From contig SPJV01000015.1 in assembly GCA_006844765.1 (NCBI GenBank), forward strand, positions 1 through 34,404: a stretch of DNA of 34,404 nt, written 5' to 3'. The number at the start of each line of letters is the position of its first letter. The stretch's first letter is position 1. This stretch comes from Alphaproteobacteria bacterium (lineage in GTDB: Bacteria > Pseudomonadota > Alphaproteobacteria > UBA8366 > Aestuariispiraceae). The notes beneath the pieces are model-generated. The model was not told the DNA's origin, did no database searches, and saw only the letters and a program-made list of their open reading frames with translations. A program made the position numbers and the translations under genes. Of this stretch, positions 23,237 through 32,182 are shown one piece after another.

Positions 23237-23872
23237 ATGGCAATTAAGAACGAAGATATTTGGCGCGGTATCGACCGGTTGGCCGAAACCAGCGGTTACT
23301 CCGTCTCAGGCATGGCGCGGCAGGCAGGGCTCGACCCAACCACATTCAACCCGAGCAAGCGAATTGGACCTGATGGGAAAGAACGCTGGCCGACGACGGA
23401 AAGCATCGCAAAGATTCTGGATGCGACTGACACATCGATTGGACAATTCGCAGCCCTGATGTTCGAAGAACCGGCGGGCAGTGTTTCCGTTACCTTGCCC
23501 GCAATGACCGCCAGCGATGCGATAAGCGGTTCAATATTCGACGAAGATGGCTATCCGATGGGAACGGGGTGGGACAAACGCACCTTCCCGGAATTGCCTG
23601 ATCCCGATGCCTTTGGGATAGAAATGGATGACGACAGTCTGATGCCGGTGCTTCGTGCCGGGGATATGATTGTTGTTTCACCGGGCGCCAGTGTTCGACG
23701 AAATGATCGGGTACTGATCCGGATGCGGAGCGGCGGCCCCTTGCTGATTCGTCTGCTGGTGCGAATAACTGCCCACCGCGCGGAATTCGCCTCCATCTCG
23801 ACGGGCGCGCGCGAAGAGGTTATGTCTGCGGACATCGCCTGGATGTCACGCATTGTTTGGATCAGCCAGTAG
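23237..23872 (+). CDS. XRE/S24-type (CI-like) transcriptional regulator, probably not self-cleaving
   Basis: A 211-residue regulator. The N-terminal DNA-binding half is MAIKNEDIWRGIDRLAETSG, SGMARQAGLDPTTFNPSKR and ERWPTTESIAKILDATDTS. The C-terminal half has the S24 peptidase-like fold with FGIEMDDDSLMPVLRAGDMI around Ser134. The lysine that pairs with this serine in LexA/CI is replaced by Arg172 (GGPLLIRLL), and no Ala-Gly cleavage site is seen, so RecA-stimulated self-cleavage is unlikely. The start is chosen where the family begins; upstream ATGs extend into non-coding-like sequence. It is divergent from the phage-derived genes and probably represses them. Confidence 0.85.
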   Translation: MAIKNEDIWRGIDRLAETSGYSVSGMARQAGLDPTTFNPSKRIGPDGKERWPTTESIAKILDATDTSIGQFAALMFEEPAGSVSVTLPAMTASDAISGSIFDEDGYPMGTGWDKRTFPELPDPDAFGIEMDDDSLMPVLRAGDMIVVSPGASVRRNDRVLIRMRSGGPLLIRLLVRITAHRAEFASISTGAREEVMSADIAWMSRIVWISQ

Positions 23873-23970
23873 GATGGGCAGTCCCTGATTGAACCTGTTT
23901 CGGCTGGTCCGTTCATACGTGCGGTTCAGGCATTTGATAACCACGTCACGACGTTGAAAGGAACGAGAGA

Positions 23971-24825
23971 ATGAAGCGATCGCTTACATGGGTGGATGGC
24001 GAATGGGTTGACGGCAATGCGCCGTTTTTCAGCTCCATGTCACACGGGGTTTGGCTTTCTTCTTTCATTTTCGATGGTGCGCGCTTCTTCGAAGGGGTTG
24101 CACCGGATCTCGACATGCATTGCGACCGGGCGCTTAACTCCGCAAAGGCTCTGGGCCTCAAGGATATCGTCGAGCGCGACGAGATGATGCGCATCGCCTG
24201 GGAAGGGCATGAGAAGATGGGGGCCGGCAGCGCCTATTATATCCGCCCCATTCTGTGGGCCGATGATGGCTTTGTGGCGCCCGATCCCGAATCGACTCGC
24301 TTCGCGCTGACCCTGTTCGAGGCCCCAATGCCGGAGCCGACTGGGTTTACCGCCTGCCTGTCGACACGTCGGCGGCCGATGCCAGACGCGGCCCCAACCG
24401 ATACAAAATCGGCTTGTCTTTATCCCAACGCTGGTCGCGCACTACAGGAAGCAAAAGCCAAAGGCTTCGACAATGCGGTTACCCTGGACCCGATTGGTAA
24501 TGTCGCCGAGTTCGCAACCGCCAACATTTTCCATGCGAAAGACGGCAAGGTCTTCACACCGATGATCAATGGGACCTTCCTCAACGGGATCACCCGGCAG
24601 CGTGTCATCGCCCTGCTCCGCAGCAAGGGCTATGAAGTTTTCGAAGGGCGGGTGACCCACGAAGACCTGTTGGAAGCCGATGAGATATTCAATACCGGCA
24701 ACTATGGTAAACTGATGCCAGTGACGCGATATGAAGATCATGCGCTTCAGCCCGGCCCGATTTTCCAAACGGCGCGGGAGCTGTATTGGGACTACTCGCA
24801 CAAAGAGGGCGGCGCCAAAGTCTAG
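23971..24825 (+). CDS. ilvE: Branched-chain amino acid aminotransferase (class IV PLP enzyme)
   Basis: A 284-residue fold-type IV aminotransferase. The PLP lysine is Lys146 in PTDTKSACLYPNAGRAL. Other signatures are FDGARFFEG near the N-terminus, GNVAEFATANIF, and the NGTFLNGITRQRVI segment. It transfers the amino group between Leu/Ile/Val and 2-oxoglutarate. The length and the SMSHGVWLSSFIFDGARFFE start match the shorter alphaproteobacterial IlvE-like group, so D-amino acid transaminase or another class IV activity cannot be excluded. GAAAGGAACGAGAG precedes the ATG. Confidence 0.87.
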   Translation: MKRSLTWVDGEWVDGNAPFFSSMSHGVWLSSFIFDGARFFEGVAPDLDMHCDRALNSAKALGLKDIVERDEMMRIAWEGHEKMGAGSAYYIRPILWADDGFVAPDPESTRFALTLFEAPMPEPTGFTACLSTRRRPMPDAAPTDTKSACLYPNAGRALQEAKAKGFDNAVTLDPIGNVAEFATANIFHAKDGKVFTPMINGTFLNGITRQRVIALLRSKGYEVFEGRVTHEDLLEADEIFNTGNYGKLMPVTRYEDHALQPGPIFQTARELYWDYSHKEGGAKV

Positions 24826-24847
24826 GCGAATGGATGGAGCATATTGG

Positions 24848-24871
24848 GCGGCCGGCTTTCCAGCCAGCCGC
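24848..24871. terminator. Possible hairpin between convergent ilvE and uup genes
   Basis: GCGGCCGGCT and AGCCAGCCGC form a 10-bp stem with one mismatch and a TTCC loop, in the 48-bp gap between the two convergent stop codons. There is no T-run in either direction, so it is only a weak terminator candidate. Confidence 0.35.
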
Positions 24872-24873
24872 TC

Positions 24874-26691
24874 TTATGCCTCTCCGGCTTCGCGCAGCAT
24901 TTCCAGTTCAAGCCAGCGTTCTTCCGCCTTTTCCCGGGCGGCACGGGCGGTTTCCAGTGCTTTCGCAGTTTCAGCAGCAGCACCGGGATCCTGACGATAA
25001 AGCTCGGGGTTGGCTAAAGCCACTTCCAGTTTTTCAATCGTCGAACCCAAGGCTTCTATCCGATCCGGCAATGTCTCTAACAGTTGCCGGTCCTTGAAAC
25101 TGAGCTTGGCGGCAGAAGTGGTTTTCTCTTTCCGCCGGTCCGCTTTTTGTCCGCTGGATTTGTCAGAAACGGGTTTCTCGACGCCAGTGCGTGCATCCGG
25201 CACCCGTCCCCGCTGGGAGAGCATATCGGTATATCCGCCCGCATAGCTCATCCAGCTTCCCTCTCCCTCCGGCATCAGGACAGTGGTTGCGACGCGATCA
25301 ATGAAATCCCGGTCGTGCGAAACAAGAATGACCGTCCCCTGATAATCCGCCAACATCTCCTGTAACAGATCGAGGGTTTCCAGATCCAAATCGTTTGTCG
25401 GCTCATCGAGCACAAGAAGGTTCGATGGCCGCGCCAGGGCCCGCGCCAGCATCAACCGCGCACGTTCACCGCCGGAAAGACGTTGAATTGGCGTCTCGGC
25501 TTGTTCCGGCTTGAAAAGAAAATCCTTCATATAGCCGATCACATGCCGGGTCTTGCCACCGACCGTCACCGTATCCCCGCCCCGGTCCGTCAAAGCTTCG
25601 GATAGGGACCATCCCGGCTTCAACGCATCCCGCTTTTGATCAAGGGTTTGCAGGCGCACGGTTTCCGACCGACGCACGGTTCCGGAATCCGGATCCACGA
25701 TCCCCGTCAGTATCTTGACCAACGTGGTCTTTCCGCAGCCATTCGCCCCGACCAGCGCCAAGCGATCCCCCCGCAAGACACGAAGGGAGAAGTCCTTGAT
25801 CAGCGTTACGTCATCATAGCTTTTCTCGAGACCTTTGGCCTCCATCACGAGCTTCCCGGACGCGCCCGCGCTTTCTACTTCCAGAGAAACCGTGCCGACC
25901 GCTTTCACATGTTCCCGGCGTTGACGGCGGAGGTCATGGAGCTGTGCCAGTCGACGTTGATTTCGCTTCCGTCGCGCGGTCACGCCATAGCGAAGCCAGT
26001 CCTGTTCCCGGACAATCTTCCGGTCGAGCTTATGCTGCGCGGTTTCCTCTTCTTCCAAAACCTTGTCGCGCCATGCCTCAAACGAATCGAAGCCTTTGTC
26101 GAGGCGCCGGCAAGTCCCGCGATCAATCCAGACGGTGGCGCGGGAAAGGGCTTCCAGAAATCGTCTGTCGTGGCTGATCAGCACCAGGGCGGAGCGGCTG
26201 TTTCGCAGATGTGTCTCAAGCCATTCAATCGCCGGCAAGTCGAGATGGTTTGTCGGTTCGTCCAGCAGCAGGATGTCCGGCTGTGGCGCCAGGGTGCGAG
26301 CCAACGCTGCCCGGCGGGCTTCCCCTCCCGATAGTGCCTCGGTACCCCGATCCGCCGCCAGCCCCAACGCCGCCAGAAGGCGGGCACCGGCACCCGGAGG
26401 ATCTTCAGGTCCCAGTCCCGCTTCCACATAATCACCGACCGTCTCAAATCCACTCAGATCCGGCTCTTGCGGCAAGTATCGCACTGTTGTGCCCGGCTGC
26501 AGGAAGCGTTCCCCATCATCCGGCGCCATCAGTTCGGCAGCGATCTTCAGGAAGGTGGACTTGCCTGACCCATTGCGTCCGACAAGGCAGATTTTCTCGC
26601 CCGGGGACACGGATAGCTCGGCCCCCTCCAGCAACGGTGTCCCGCCGAAGGTAAGCGAAATATCTTTCAAGGTTAGAAGAGGCGGCGCCAT
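24874..26691 (-). CDS. uup: ABC-F family ATPase, Uup type
   Basis: A 605-residue soluble protein with two ABC ATPase domains and no membrane segments. Walker A motifs are GRNGSGKST and GANGCGKTT. Signature motifs are LSGGEARRAALAR and LSGGERARLMLAR. Walker B motifs are DILLLDEPTNHLD and LLVLDEPTNDLD. The linker between the domains is rich in Arg/Lys/Gln. A C-terminal coiled-coil extension (from about residue 505, Lys/Glu-rich, ending LELEMLREAGEA) is typical of Uup, which acts on ribosomes or at DNA structures and affects precise transposon excision in E. coli. Convergent with ilvE. Confidence 0.92.
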   Translation of the reverse strand: MAPPLLTLKDISLTFGGTPLLEGAELSVSPGEKICLVGRNGSGKSTFLKIAAELMAPDDGERFLQPGTTVRYLPQEPDLSGFETVGDYVEAGLGPEDPPGAGARLLAALGLAADRGTEALSGGEARRAALARTLAPQPDILLLDEPTNHLDLPAIEWLETHLRNSRSALVLISHDRRFLEALSRATVWIDRGTCRRLDKGFDSFEAWRDKVLEEEETAQHKLDRKIVREQDWLRYGVTARRKRNQRRLAQLHDLRRQRREHVKAVGTVSLEVESAGASGKLVMEAKGLEKSYDDVTLIKDFSLRVLRGDRLALVGANGCGKTTLVKILTGIVDPDSGTVRRSETVRLQTLDQKRDALKPGWSLSEALTDRGGDTVTVGGKTRHVIGYMKDFLFKPEQAETPIQRLSGGERARLMLARALARPSNLLVLDEPTNDLDLETLDLLQEMLADYQGTVILVSHDRDFIDRVATTVLMPEGEGSWMSYAGGYTDMLSQRGRVPDARTGVEKPVSDKSSGQKADRRKEKTTSAAKLSFKDRQLLETLPDRIEALGSTIEKLEVALANPELYRQDPGAAAETAKALETARAAREKAEERWLELEMLREAGEA

Positions 26692-26738
26692 GGAGCCCTA
26701 GTATAGGATTGGAGCCCTGCCGGAAAGCCTCAGGATAG

Positions 26739-28499
26739 TTATTCTGCCGCCGGCTTAGCGCGCCACGGCGGATCAATCACCGGTTTGCCGAAATACCACC
26801 CCTGAAGGTAGTCCGCCCCTTCACCGGAAAGGATCTTCGCCTCGGATTCCGTTTCAATACATTCGGCAACCGTCTGAAGTCCAAATCCATCGGCGAGGCT
26901 CATCAGGGTTTTGATGAAAACCTGGTTCTCGGCGTTCTTTTCGATATCGGTCACAAAGGCGCCATCAATCTTCACCACATCAACCGTCAGTGACTTCATA
27001 TGTCGGAAGGACGTGTAGCCGGAGCCGAAATCATCCAGTGCCACTTTAGACCCCAGTCCCCGAACTTCGGCGACAAACCGGGATGTCACTTCGGAATCTT
27101 CCAAGGCTGCGGTTTCCGTGATCTCAACCATCAGACGGGACGCAATTGTTGGGCGCCCCCGGATAAGCCCCTTCAGCTTTCGCATCCAAGCCGGATCTGT
27201 AACGGTCAGGCTGGAAACATTGACGGCGACGCTAACCTCCGGATAGGCGATCAACTCTGTAATGGCCAGCTCAAGCGCCCGGAGGTCCAGTAATCGCACC
27301 AGCCCCAGTTTCTCCGCGATTGGGACAAAAACACCGGCGGCGACAATCCCACCGTCTTCACCCAACATCCGAAGGAGCGTCTCACAGTACTTCGTCTGGA
27401 AGGTCTTCGCGCAAACGACCGGTTGATAGGCAAGGACGATACGGCCGTCTTCCAGCGCCTTCATCACCTGCTCCCCGACGGCGATGTTCTGTCGCTGCTT
27501 ATCCCGTTGTTCTTCGGAAAGTTTGAACTCGATAAAACAATTGCGGCCCGAGGATTTGGCTTCCTGCAACGCGCTTTCCGCACTGGTCATGGCATCATGG
27601 GCGGTTCGCACGAAACCGGGGAAACAGACCCCGCCAATCGATACGGTCACATGTACCGAGCCACCGGGGGATTCAATTGGCTCACTCCGAAAGGCGTGCA
27701 GTATTTTTTCCGCAGCAATCCGAAGGCCGGACTCATCGCAATGGGCCAGGATCAACCCAAACCGATCCCCCCCAATCCGGCCAATCGTATCAGAGGTTCT
27801 AAGGCAACGTTCTATCCGGCGGCTGATCTCGATTATGACCGCATCGGCGATTTCATAGCCATACGCGTCATTGACCATCGAAAGCTTATCGATACCAACG
27901 GCGAGATACCCGCCGGAAACCTTATATCGCTGATTATACTGGACCGCCGTGTCCAAGGCTTCACGCAGTCGGATCTTGTTCAGATGGCCCGTCAGATCAT
28001 CGAAATTGGCGCGCTGTTCGAGCAGGCTTTCCTGCTGTTTACGGTCGGTGATGATGCGCATCGTGCCGACGATCCGGACAGGTTTACCCTGCCCGTCGCG
28101 GACCGCAGCACCGCGGTCATGAACCCAAGCAAAGCCCCCATCGGTGCGCGTAACCCGATATTCGCAATCAAATACACCGCCCTGATCTATGTGAAGGGAA
28201 AGCGCCTCCATCCGTTGGACTAAGTCATCCGGGTTGATGCGGGCGTGAAAAGCGGCACCGGTAGATACATCGCTCAATGCGGTTGGGCCGAATAATGCAT
28301 CAGGATCATGGGACCATTCCAGCAAATCACCCGACCCGGTCCAGTCGTCACCACCCCCCAACGTCCAGCAATAGGCGAAATCCCCAGCAGCCTTCAAGGC
28401 CGGGACAAGAATCTCGAGCAACTTGTCTTTATCTTGCGTCACCCCAACCAGATTCCGTTCGTGGGAAAAGAAACCTCTTTTGAATTGCCGTTGGAACAT
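26739..28499 (-). CDS. PAS-GGDEF-EAL protein, likely c-di-GMP phosphodiesterase
   Basis: A 586-residue cytoplasmic protein. A PAS domain with PAC motif (about 55-155) is followed by a GGDEF-like domain (about 160-325) whose active site reads GGDRF (243-247). This lacks the catalytic Glu, so cyclase activity is doubtful. The EAL domain (about 335-580) has ETL (373-375) in place of EAL but keeps the catalytic Glu. NVSS, EITET, DDFGSG (489-494), Lys510 and the Glu in AECIE are all present, so phosphodiesterase activity is likely. No transmembrane segment is seen. The cognate PAS signal is unknown. Confidence 0.92.
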   Translation of the reverse strand: MFQRQFKRGFFSHERNLVGVTQDKDKLLEILVPALKAAGDFAYCWTLGGGDDWTGSGDLLEWSHDPDALFGPTALSDVSTGAAFHARINPDDLVQRMEALSLHIDQGGVFDCEYRVTRTDGGFAWVHDRGAAVRDGQGKPVRIVGTMRIITDRKQQESLLEQRANFDDLTGHLNKIRLREALDTAVQYNQRYKVSGGYLAVGIDKLSMVNDAYGYEIADAVIIEISRRIERCLRTSDTIGRIGGDRFGLILAHCDESGLRIAAEKILHAFRSEPIESPGGSVHVTVSIGGVCFPGFVRTAHDAMTSAESALQEAKSSGRNCFIEFKLSEEQRDKQRQNIAVGEQVMKALEDGRIVLAYQPVVCAKTFQTKYCETLLRMLGEDGGIVAAGVFVPIAEKLGLVRLLDLRALELAITELIAYPEVSVAVNVSSLTVTDPAWMRKLKGLIRGRPTIASRLMVEITETAALEDSEVTSRFVAEVRGLGSKVALDDFGSGYTSFRHMKSLTVDVVKIDGAFVTDIEKNAENQVFIKTLMSLADGFGLQTVAECIETESEAKILSGEGADYLQGWYFGKPVIDPPWRAKPAAE

Positions 28500-28619
28500 A
28501 TTCTTCCGTATCCATCCAATTGGCTCTCCCCATCAACACTTAGCGTATCCTAAAGATTAGTCTTCGAATAACTGATTTTATATTGGTTTTTAGTTGTCTT
28601 GTATCCCCAACACTCCCAA

Positions 28620-29957
28620 TCACTCTGCCAATTCCCTGGAACGATCTTCCGCCCAGGCCTCACCCGGTCGGGACTCGAGACGTTCCGATATCAAAGCTCG
28701 GGCCAGATTCGTGCGCTCACCCGTGATTGCCGCCGCAATCAACATTCGCTCAAACAGATCGCGTTGAGCGTGGCTGCCACCGATCAAGCGGATATCACCC
28801 CGAATGTCATATAGCGCATCGGCCGCAGCGCCCGGATTGCCGCCCGACAAATCCGCAACCGCCCGCGCCAGGGTTTCAGTGACACGTCCAGCGAGCCTGC
28901 CTTGTGTCCCGACACTGCCTGTCGCTTGCTGGTGGAGATCGTCACACAACTTCTCCATCGCATCGACACGCCCGGCGCCTGTTAGAGCAACAGCATAATG
29001 CGCATCGAGAAACGCCAGCGCCCGATGATCCAGAGAGCCTGAAGCCATATCCGCCACCGATTCCCAGCGATTGCCGATATCCACGCCGATGTCTTCCAAC
29101 CGCCAGAGCAGTGCCGCCCCATTGCAGAAATCCAGATAGTCGGCGACCTGATCCGTCCACACATCCGCATCATAGATAGCCAGCACCTCATCATGCCGCC
29201 CCAGTTCCAGTGCGAAGAGAGCGCGGTGCCAATGGGCGTGGTGCTTGAAATTATGACAGCCTCCCCAATTACCTTTGAGGCCATCCAACCACGTCAGCCC
29301 TTCCTCAGCCCGCCCCTGCATTTCCATAACATGAGCTACCGCATGGGCCGACCAGATATCCGCCGGCTCGATCTCAATGGCTTCCCGGCCCAAGCGTTCT
29401 GCCTTGGCATAGTCTCCCGACTCTTCACACGAAAAACCGTAGGAACCGATGATGTAACCGCGTCCGGGCAGGTCGTCGGTTTTGCCCCAGGCATGCATGG
29501 TCCGGGCGAGGCTACCGCGCATCCCAGCGGAATCCCCCAAATAGAAGCGGTTTAACTGCGCACATTTGATCGCCAGCACATCATTTGGATGCTCGATCAG
29601 GATCGCCTCCCAAATCAGGCAGGCCTCCTCCATCTCACCATTCAACCAAGTTATCAGGGCTGCCAGATGCGCCCGCTCCCGCGCTGTCGCATCGCCTGCA
29701 TCAATCAGTGCGCCCGCTTGATCACGCGCCTTGGCCGCGACCGAATCCATCTTTGCGGTATTGAACATCTTCATGAAAAGCGCGCGGGTAATGTGGCCCA
29801 TCGGCATTTCCGGGTCGTGAGTAAGCGCTTCCTTCAGCAAATCACCGATATCCGTCCGCATCCCCAGGAACGCGATCAGGCACTCACTCCACTTCGCGAC
29901 CGCCTCCGCTGAAGAAGACGTAACCGGCAATCCCCAAGCGTCATCATGATGTGGCAT
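28620..29957 (-). CDS. TTC38-like tetratricopeptide repeat protein
   Basis: A 445-residue soluble all-helical protein of the tetratricopeptide repeat protein 38 family, known in bacteria and animals without a defined function. Visible features are repeated helix pairs, ARERAHLAALITWLNGEMEEAC, GYIIGSYGFSCEESGDYAKAE, SAHAVAHVMEMQGRAEEGLTWL and the conserved NFKHHAHWHRALFALELGR segment rich in His. I chose the ATG at 29957 (MPHHDDAWGLPV), with GGGAGAAG upstream; an ATG at 29996 adds residues without family likeness. It follows aroC by 145 bp on the same strand, with a run of nine C/G pairs in the gap. Confidence 0.8.
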   Translation of the reverse strand: MPHHDDAWGLPVTSSSAEAVAKWSECLIAFLGMRTDIGDLLKEALTHDPEMPMGHITRALFMKMFNTAKMDSVAAKARDQAGALIDAGDATARERAHLAALITWLNGEMEEACLIWEAILIEHPNDVLAIKCAQLNRFYLGDSAGMRGSLARTMHAWGKTDDLPGRGYIIGSYGFSCEESGDYAKAERLGREAIEIEPADIWSAHAVAHVMEMQGRAEEGLTWLDGLKGNWGGCHNFKHHAHWHRALFALELGRHDEVLAIYDADVWTDQVADYLDFCNGAALLWRLEDIGVDIGNRWESVADMASGSLDHRALAFLDAHYAVALTGAGRVDAMEKLCDDLHQQATGSVGTQGRLAGRVTETLARAVADLSGGNPGAAADALYDIRGDIRLIGGSHAQRDLFERMLIAAAITGERTNLARALISERLESRPGEAWAEDRSRELAE

Positions 29958-30102
29958 GTGCTTCTTCTCCCTTGCCGAATAGCGACAGTCTCGCAACGCC
30001 AGGCTGCCCGGTGCTGAAGAGTATCAAGAAGAGGGATGACATCAAGACACTGCCCGACGGGACACTGGCCCCCCCCCTATTTCAATTGATTGTCAGAAGG
30101 AC

Positions 30103-31191
30103 CTACAACGCCCCGCATTGCGCCCGGTGGCGCAGCAGGTGGTCAAGCAGGGTGCAGGCCATCATCGCCTCACCAACCGGAACAGCGCGGATGCCGACGC
30201 AGGGGTCGTGGCGGCCTTTGGTGAAGATTTCGGTTTCCTCCCCACCTTTTGTCACGGTATCGCGCGGGGAGAGGATGGAACTGGTCGGCTTCACGGCAAA
30301 GCGCGCAACGATAGGCTGGCCGGAGGTAATGCCCCCCAGAATACCGCCCGCCTGATTGGACAGGAAGCGCGGTTCGCCATCATTGCCCATTCGCATTTCG
30401 TCTGCATTCTCTTCACCGGAAAGCGCCGCAGAGGCGAAACCAGCGCCAATTTCAACGCCTTTTACCGCGTTGATCGACATCAGCGCCTTGGCGAGATCAG
30501 CATCAAGTTTGTCATAAACCGGTGCCCCCAGGCCAGCGGGAACGCCGTCCGCCACGAGCTCAATCACCGCCCCGCAGGAAGAGCCAGATTTCCGAATGCC
30601 ATCCAGATAGCCTTCCCAGGCCTTGGCCGCTTCCGCGTCCGGACACCAGAAGGGATTGTTTTCAACCTCATCCCAGACCCAGCGATCCTTGTCTATTCCG
30701 TGCGGGCCCATTTGAACCAGGGCTCCCCGGATCGAAATCCCGGGCAGCAGATGCTCCAACACTTTGCGCGCAACGCCACCGGCTGCAACACGCATCGCCG
30801 TCTCGCGCGCAGAGGATCGCCCACCGCCGCGATAATCGCGAATCCCGTATTTCTTCCAATAGGTATAATCCGCATGGCCAGGGCGAAATTTTTCCGAAAT
30901 CTCGGAATAGTCTTTGGAGCGTTGATCGGTGTTTCGGATCAACAAACCGATAGGCGTGCCTGTCGTAACGCCTTCGAAAACGCCGGAGAGAATCTCCACC
31001 TCATCCGCCTCACGCCGCTGTGTCGTGAAACGAGACTGTCCGGGTTTCCGGCGATCAAGCCAATGCTGCAAATCCGCCTCCGCCAAGGGAATGCCCGGCG
31101 GTGTCCCATCGACAACGCAACCGATGCCGGGTCCATGGCTTTCGCCGAAAGTGGAAAAACGGAAGAGATGACCGAAGCCGTTTCCCGACAT
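30103..31191 (-). CDS. aroC: Chorismate synthase
   Basis: A 362-residue enzyme of usual length that makes chorismate from EPSP with reduced FMN, the last step of the shikimate pathway. Signatures are TFGESHGPGIGCVVDG near the N-terminus, DYRGGGRSSARETAMRVAAG in the middle, and the C-terminal DPCVGIRAVPVGEAM. It starts eight bases after the fabI stop and is almost certainly co-transcribed with it, an arrangement common in alphaproteobacteria. Confidence 0.97.
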   Translation of the reverse strand: MSGNGFGHLFRFSTFGESHGPGIGCVVDGTPPGIPLAEADLQHWLDRRKPGQSRFTTQRREADEVEILSGVFEGVTTGTPIGLLIRNTDQRSKDYSEISEKFRPGHADYTYWKKYGIRDYRGGGRSSARETAMRVAAGGVARKVLEHLLPGISIRGALVQMGPHGIDKDRWVWDEVENNPFWCPDAEAAKAWEGYLDGIRKSGSSCGAVIELVADGVPAGLGAPVYDKLDADLAKALMSINAVKGVEIGAGFASAALSGEENADEMRMGNDGEPRFLSNQAGGILGGITSGQPIVARFAVKPTSSILSPRDTVTKGGEETEIFTKGRHDPCVGIRAVPVGEAMMACTLLDHLLRHRAQCGAL

Positions 31192-31199
31192 GGCTGTGC

Positions 31200-32039
31200 T
31201 CAGGCTTTCTTACGCAGGCCCGAAAGCAGTTCGGAGACTTCTTCCGCAGCATCCACCTGAACCATACCGACGGAGTGATAGCCGCTGTCGACATGATGAA
31301 CTTCGCCGGTAACGCCGCCGGAAAGATCGGAAAGCAGATAGAGACCCGCACCCCCGACCTGATCGATCGTCACGTTGCGACGCATCGGTGAATTGAGTTC
31401 ATTCCATTTCAGGATATAGCGGAAGTCGCCGATACCACTGGCTGCCAAGGTCTTGATCGGACCTGCCGAGATCGCGTTGACCCGAATCCCGTCGCTGCCG
31501 AGATCGGCCGCAAGATACCGCACGCTGGCTTCCAGAGCCGCCTTTGCGACACCCATCACATTGTAATGCGGCATCACACGTTCGGCGCCGTAATAGGTCA
31601 GCGTGATGATCGAACCGCCGTCGGTCATCATCGGTGCGGCGCGCTGCGCCAGTGCTGTCAGCGAATAGCAGGAGATATCCATGGTGCGCAGGAAGTTATC
31701 CCGCGATGTCGCAAGATATTGCCCCTTCAGTTCTTCCTTATCAGAGAAAGCAATGGCGTGGACCATGAAGTCGATCTTGCCCCATTTCTCGGACAATGTT
31801 GCGAACAATGTATCCATGCTGGCTTCATCGGTGACGTCGCAGGGCAGCACGATTTCGGCGCCCACACTTTCCGCCAGCGGACGAACCCGCCGCTCCAGCG
31901 CCTCACCCTGAAAAGTGAAAGCTAGCTCTGCCCCGGCATCGGCAGCCGCCTTGGCAATACCCCAGGCAATGGATTTATCATTGGCGACACCCAACACGAC
32001 ACCGCGCTTGCCCGCCATCAAAGAGCTCGAACCGCTCAT
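31200..32039 (-). CDS. fabI: Enoyl-[acyl-carrier-protein] reductase (NADH), FabI
   Basis: A 279-residue short-chain dehydrogenase-type enoyl-ACP reductase, the last step of each fatty acid elongation cycle and the target of triclosan. The nucleotide-binding segment is GVVLGVANDKSIAWGIAKAA. The catalytic Tyr-x6-Lys is Tyr159 and Lys166 (HYNVMGVAK), with a second conserved Tyr at 149. GPIKTLAASGIGDF is the substrate-loop region typical of FabI. GAGGA precedes the ATG. It heads the fabI-aroC pair and is divergent from the BrkB gene. Confidence 0.96.
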   Translation of the reverse strand: MSGSSSLMAGKRGVVLGVANDKSIAWGIAKAAADAGAELAFTFQGEALERRVRPLAESVGAEIVLPCDVTDEASMDTLFATLSEKWGKIDFMVHAIAFSDKEELKGQYLATSRDNFLRTMDISCYSLTALAQRAAPMMTDGGSIITLTYYGAERVMPHYNVMGVAKAALEASVRYLAADLGSDGIRVNAISAGPIKTLAASGIGDFRYILKWNELNSPMRRNVTIDQVGGAGLYLLSDLSGGVTGEVHHVDSGYHSVGMVQVDAAEEVSELLSGLRKKA

Positions 32040-32147
32040 ACACTGTCCTCACGAAAACAGATCAAGAAAACTGGAGACGCCGACCAGCGCTTCCGAAGCG
32101 CGCTATCCTACTCGAATCGCCCATAAGGTCAAAGCCAACGGTGGCGG

Positions 32148-32176
32148 TTCCCCTGTCCCAAAGATCACTTTATAGT
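32148..32176 (+). promoter_or_regulatory. Possible promoter giving a leaderless transcript of the BrkB gene
   Basis: TATAGT (32171-32176) lies six bases before the ATG at 32183, the distance expected for a -10 element whose start point is the A of the start codon. TTCCCC (32148-32153), 17 bp upstream, is a poor -35 element. No Shine-Dalgarno sequence is present before the ATG, consistent with leaderless translation. Confidence 0.35.
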
Positions 32177-32182
32177 CCCTGC

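Noticed and set aside
17200..23900. Complete, inducible prophage
   Set aside because: No integrase, attachment repeats, terminase, coat, tail or lysis genes were found, so only a partial module can be claimed.
17200..23900. Gene transfer agent of the Rhodobacter type
   Set aside because: The portal and scaffold are of podovirus (T7-like) type, not the HK97-type proteins of known alphaproteobacterial agents, and the capsid and tail genes are missing.
27423..28223. Open frame on the + strand opposite the GGDEF-EAL gene
   Set aside because: Shadow frame; the minus strand encodes recognisable PAS, GGDEF and EAL domains.
30118..31260. Open frame of 380 codons on the + strand opposite aroC
   Set aside because: Antisense shadow of aroC and the end of fabI; the protein sequence is not coherent.
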